20,011 nt of DNA from Rhizophagus sp. LPA8_4_AMF (lineage: Eukaryota > Glomeromycota > Glomeromycetes > Glomerales > Glomeraceae), in contig JADRCO010001359.1 of assembly GCA_021464525.1 (NCBI GenBank), forward strand, positions 1 through 20,011. Reading direction: 5' to 3'. The position numbers and the translations under genes are program-made. Within the stretch, counting starts at the first letter, position 1. Each line of letters opens with the position of its first letter. The notes beneath the pieces are model-generated. The model had not been told where the DNA came from. It made no database searches and was given only the letters and a program-made list of their open reading frames with translations. Positions 17,241 to 20,011 of the stretch are shown here, one piece after another.

Positions 17241-18516
17241 AACTTGTCTTTCGCACGCACACAATGTGCATGATGTGGCTACGTGAAACGCGGAGGAAGT
17301 GTGATACAAGTGATGAATTAAAAATCACGATCACGAGATCGCAAATTTTTGGCGGTAGATGACGATATACAATGTAGCACTTCAGACTTAATAATGGCTT
17401 CCGTATATTTAAAACAAAATATATGTAATTTTTCTAGTTAATATTAATTATATAAGTTATTTAATTCAGATGAATTAAATCTTAAATTTCTACTAATAAC
17501 TCAGTGAAATTTATTGGTAAACGAATCTGTGTTAAAAATCTACTAAATGTGATGTGAATTATAGAAAATAGATTATTATTTGAATTATTATATAATGTAA
17601 ATACATTATTTTTAAAGAAAAAAATTAGTATAGAATTGCATGTAATTATTTTTAGTATTCAAATAAATACTAAATATTGAATAATAATTACCGTTTTACA
17701 TTTTCATAGACGTAATAATATAAAAACACATTAGATTACATTAATTTCAATGGGTCGATTTTGATTATTTCGATTTTACGTTGTACGTTAATGACGAAGA
17801 TTTTTTACAAGACTTTTTACTTCAGGTAGTAGTTTATTATGGATTAATTATGATGGATCATTTAAGTAATATAACTTTACTACCTTTTGCATTTTTTAAC
17901 CGTATTAAAAATAGCACATGTATTATAAACAAATTAGCATAATCTTAACACTATAAGTATTGTTTATCAATATAACAAATTGTATAACAAAAAAAAATTG
18001 TAGGTAGAATATTCTTATTAATAAAAAAGAATTTTTACCCATAAACTGTAAAATCACATTGATTTTTCAGTTTGAAATGTCTAAATATAGAATTTAGCAA
18101 TAAAAAGAAATTTTTTACTATATTTTATTACTATTAGCCTAGTATTTATTATCTGAAAAGTTCTAAAATAAAGGGGTTATCCAAACTAAATTAAAAGATA
18201 ATTTTATATTACTGTTATCAATAATCAGAGAAAAGATTTTTTTTTTTTTTTTGAACTTCATACTGTCATAATGAGTGCTGCGATTTACCATTGAAAATTC
18301 TAAGACATCTGAGACTAATAAATAATAAATTTATTAACCTTTATTTAATTAATTAAAATTTTTTTTTTTTTTGAATTTACCAATTAGCTTTGATGATAAT
18401 GAATTGTTTGTTTATAATTTTACGAAGTAGTAGCTAATAAAAGCCATCTTTCAGTAGGAAATAATTAGCTAAAAAAAAAAATAAATTAATAATAAAATGA
18501 AAATGAAAAGCTATCT
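17241..18516. other. Region between the two cassette arrays
   Basis: Bases 17245-17400 are richer in G+C (GCACGCACACAATGTGCATG, then ACGTGAAACGCGGAGGAAG) but give no open frame joined to array 1. Bases 17500-17690 are a diverged, shortened copy of 3840-4110 upstream of gene A. Two T runs at 18238-18252 and 18359-18372 are each followed by TTGAA(C/T)TT. No gene is seen. Confidence 0.5.
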
Positions 18517-19893
18517 ACCGGAATGGTCCTACAAAAGCCAACTTTTTGAAAGGACTTGGACTGGAATTTCTATATTTTTACATTGAAAGATTATAAGGTT
18601 ATTTAATAATCAATTTATTTAAAAGAAATCCGGTTATTAAATGATGATCAACATTGATCAGCCAATAAAATCTAACAAATTGTCAACCACATGATAATCC
18701 ACAAAAAAAAAAATTTCGCGCGCAAAAGGAAAAAGGTAAAAAATTTATTATAGCCTTTACAATAAATAATGAATTACATTAATTAATTAGCCAGAACAAA
18801 ATTTCTTAACTATTTTTTAAAGTAAATTGAATCAGAGAAAATTAAGATATTATAAAATTATATCAAGTAGTAATAAATAATAAACAAATAAATAAATTAT
18901 TAATTTCGTCACTTGCCGAATTGTCACAGCATGACATCTGGTTCTTTCGATTTTTTTCACCTGTTACAAAGCCAAAGTTTAAATCTAAGCTAAAAAAAAA
19001 ATCATTATTAGCTACTAATAAATAACAATGATTGCTTTTTTTTATTCGGGTCTCACTGTATTTGCCGCAGTTAATAAATCCGCTGTTCCGAAGTGAACCC
19101 AAGATAAAAAAGAAAATAAGTTTATTATTAGTATAGTTACTAATAATAAAATATAAAAAAAAATATTTGGGCGTACCGGATTTTAACCGATTGTGGATCT
19201 GACGTCCTGAAGTCATTTATTAGTCTAGTTTTTAATAAAATAAAAAAAAAAAGAAAATGATTAATGGAACATTATCACCTACCTGCAATGTCGGTTCCCT
19301 CCGTTTCAAAGCCCATAGACCGAACTTAAAATAGGTAGAGAAAAAAAAATGAGTCAGTTAGCAATAGTCAAAATAAAAAAAAGAAAAAGAAAAAATAATG
19401 ACTAACGAACCATTTTAACTACCTAAGGTGCACCATTTCCTCCGATTCAAAGCCTAAGAGGCTAAGACTGAATCTAAAATAGATAATGAAAAAAAGAGTC
19501 GGAATAGTAGTAGTATACAAATTTAAAAAAAAAAACAAAAATCACTGATTAACAGAATGTTGTTGACCTGCAGTTATTCCATTTTGACCAGTCCCCTCCG
19601 TTTTGAAGCCCAGACCGAATTTTAATAAATAAAGAAAAGGTGAGTCAGTTAGTAATAGTCGAAATAAAAAAAAATTAAAAAAGAGAAACAAAAAATAATA
19701 TTATCGAACATTGTCACTTGCCTGCAGTGTTTTGATTAGTTCCTTCAGTTTCAAGCCAAGGACCGAGGAGTTGATTAGTAAGTCTAAATAAAAAAAAACG
19801 AATTAAAAAAAATGGGACAAAAAATAATGGCTAATAGAACATTGTCACCTACCCGCAGTGTTCCATATCGATCGGTTCCTTCCATTTTGAAGT
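18517..19893 (-). repeat. Array 2: tandem micro-exon cassettes, about 140-bp period
   Basis: Same design as array 1 with a different exon sequence. On the minus strand, clear cores are 19283-19324 (42 nt, acceptor TATTTTAAG, donor GTAGGT), 19423-19473 (51 nt), 19568-19619 (acceptor AG mutated to AA), 19722-19783 (62 nt, donor GCAAGT) and 19853-19893 (41 nt). Degenerate units are seen at 18917-18984 (also a GC donor), about 19030-19090, about 19175-19220 and perhaps near 18517. One frame recurs: RSMGFETEGTDIA, GFESEEMVHL, GFKTEGTGQNGITA, WLETEGTNQNTA. Spacers share TGACTATTGCTAACTGACTC, with a branch-like CTAAC, and GTTCGTTAGTCATTATT. The continuous open frame at 18863-19216 runs through two units and their introns and is not taken as a gene. 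The window ends 118 bases beyond, so more units may follow. Confidence 0.55.
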
Positions 19894-20011
19894 CTAAAAT
19901 AGATAAGGGTAAAAAAAAAGTTGTTTAGTTAAATTTTCCGATGGACGTAACTGATGACTGATCTTAAAAAAAATAAGGTAACGATTTTTTTTTTTTTTTT
20001 TTTTTTTGATA
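19894..20011. other. Window end, AT-rich with a long T run
   Basis: This looks like the start of another array 2 spacer (TAAAATAGATAAGGG, then A run). It ends with an uninterrupted run of about 22 T at 19986-20007. No gene is seen. Confidence 0.4.

Noticed and set aside
18863-19216. Minus-strand open frame of 117 codons
   Set aside because: It reads through two degenerate cassettes and the AT-rich spacers between them, with no start context or domain.
1-20011. tRNA or rRNA genes
   Set aside because: No B-box (GGTTCGAATCC-like) or rRNA core words were noticed on either strand, though a covariance search could not be run.

Overview
The window looks like nuclear DNA of an arbuscular mycorrhizal fungus (Glomeromycotina, most like Rhizophagus). 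It is very AT-rich, has long A and T runs, short GT-AG introns of about 65-100 nt, and paralogous genes joining a tyrosine-kinase-like (TKL) kinase domain to Sel1 repeats, a combination strongly expanded in that group. The organism call is inference from gene family and base composition. No rRNA or tRNA gene was seen.

The left half (1-12.9 kb) is a kinase-Sel1 cluster made of duplicated blocks. Two five-exon minus-strand genes are present: gene A (1327-3589, 646 aa after splicing) and gene B (8659-10780, 607 aa). Both keep the same four intron positions. Gene A has lost the catalytic aspartate (HRD reads HHN) and is a predicted pseudokinase. Gene B has an intact HRD but its last Sel1 repeat is out of frame. 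Facing them on the plus strand are two decayed kinase-Sel1 copies (158-690 and 6212-7240). Between each convergent pair lies a diverged copy of an unrecognised coding-like piece (about 835-1050 and 7654-7916). A kinase first-exon relic lies at 4455-4565. A third Sel1 copy, gene C (12081-12950), has lost its kinase half and carries a frameshift. So the ancestral unit was a convergent pair that was duplicated and then decayed unevenly.

The middle (12.9-14.8 kb) holds a probable Helitron 3' end (hairpin plus CTAG/T at 13511-13514). Next to it is an intronless 380-residue gene for a protein resembling circularly permuted ATP-grasp ligases (13587-14729, minus). It is visibly richer in G+C than its surroundings and is a good candidate for horizontal transfer from bacteria.

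The right part (15.4-20 kb) has two regular arrays of tiny exon-like cassettes on the minus strand. Array 1 (15457-17240) repeats about every 115 bp and array 2 (about 18517-19893) about every 140 bp. Each cassette is an exon-like core, often exactly 42 nt (14 codons), usually between an acceptor AG and a donor GT (sometimes GC), with a CTAAC-like branch point in most intron-like spacers of array 1. This looks like amplification of exon-plus-intron units, a micro-exon repeat gene now partly decayed, and is the most unusual thing in the window. No other source tells whether it is expressed.
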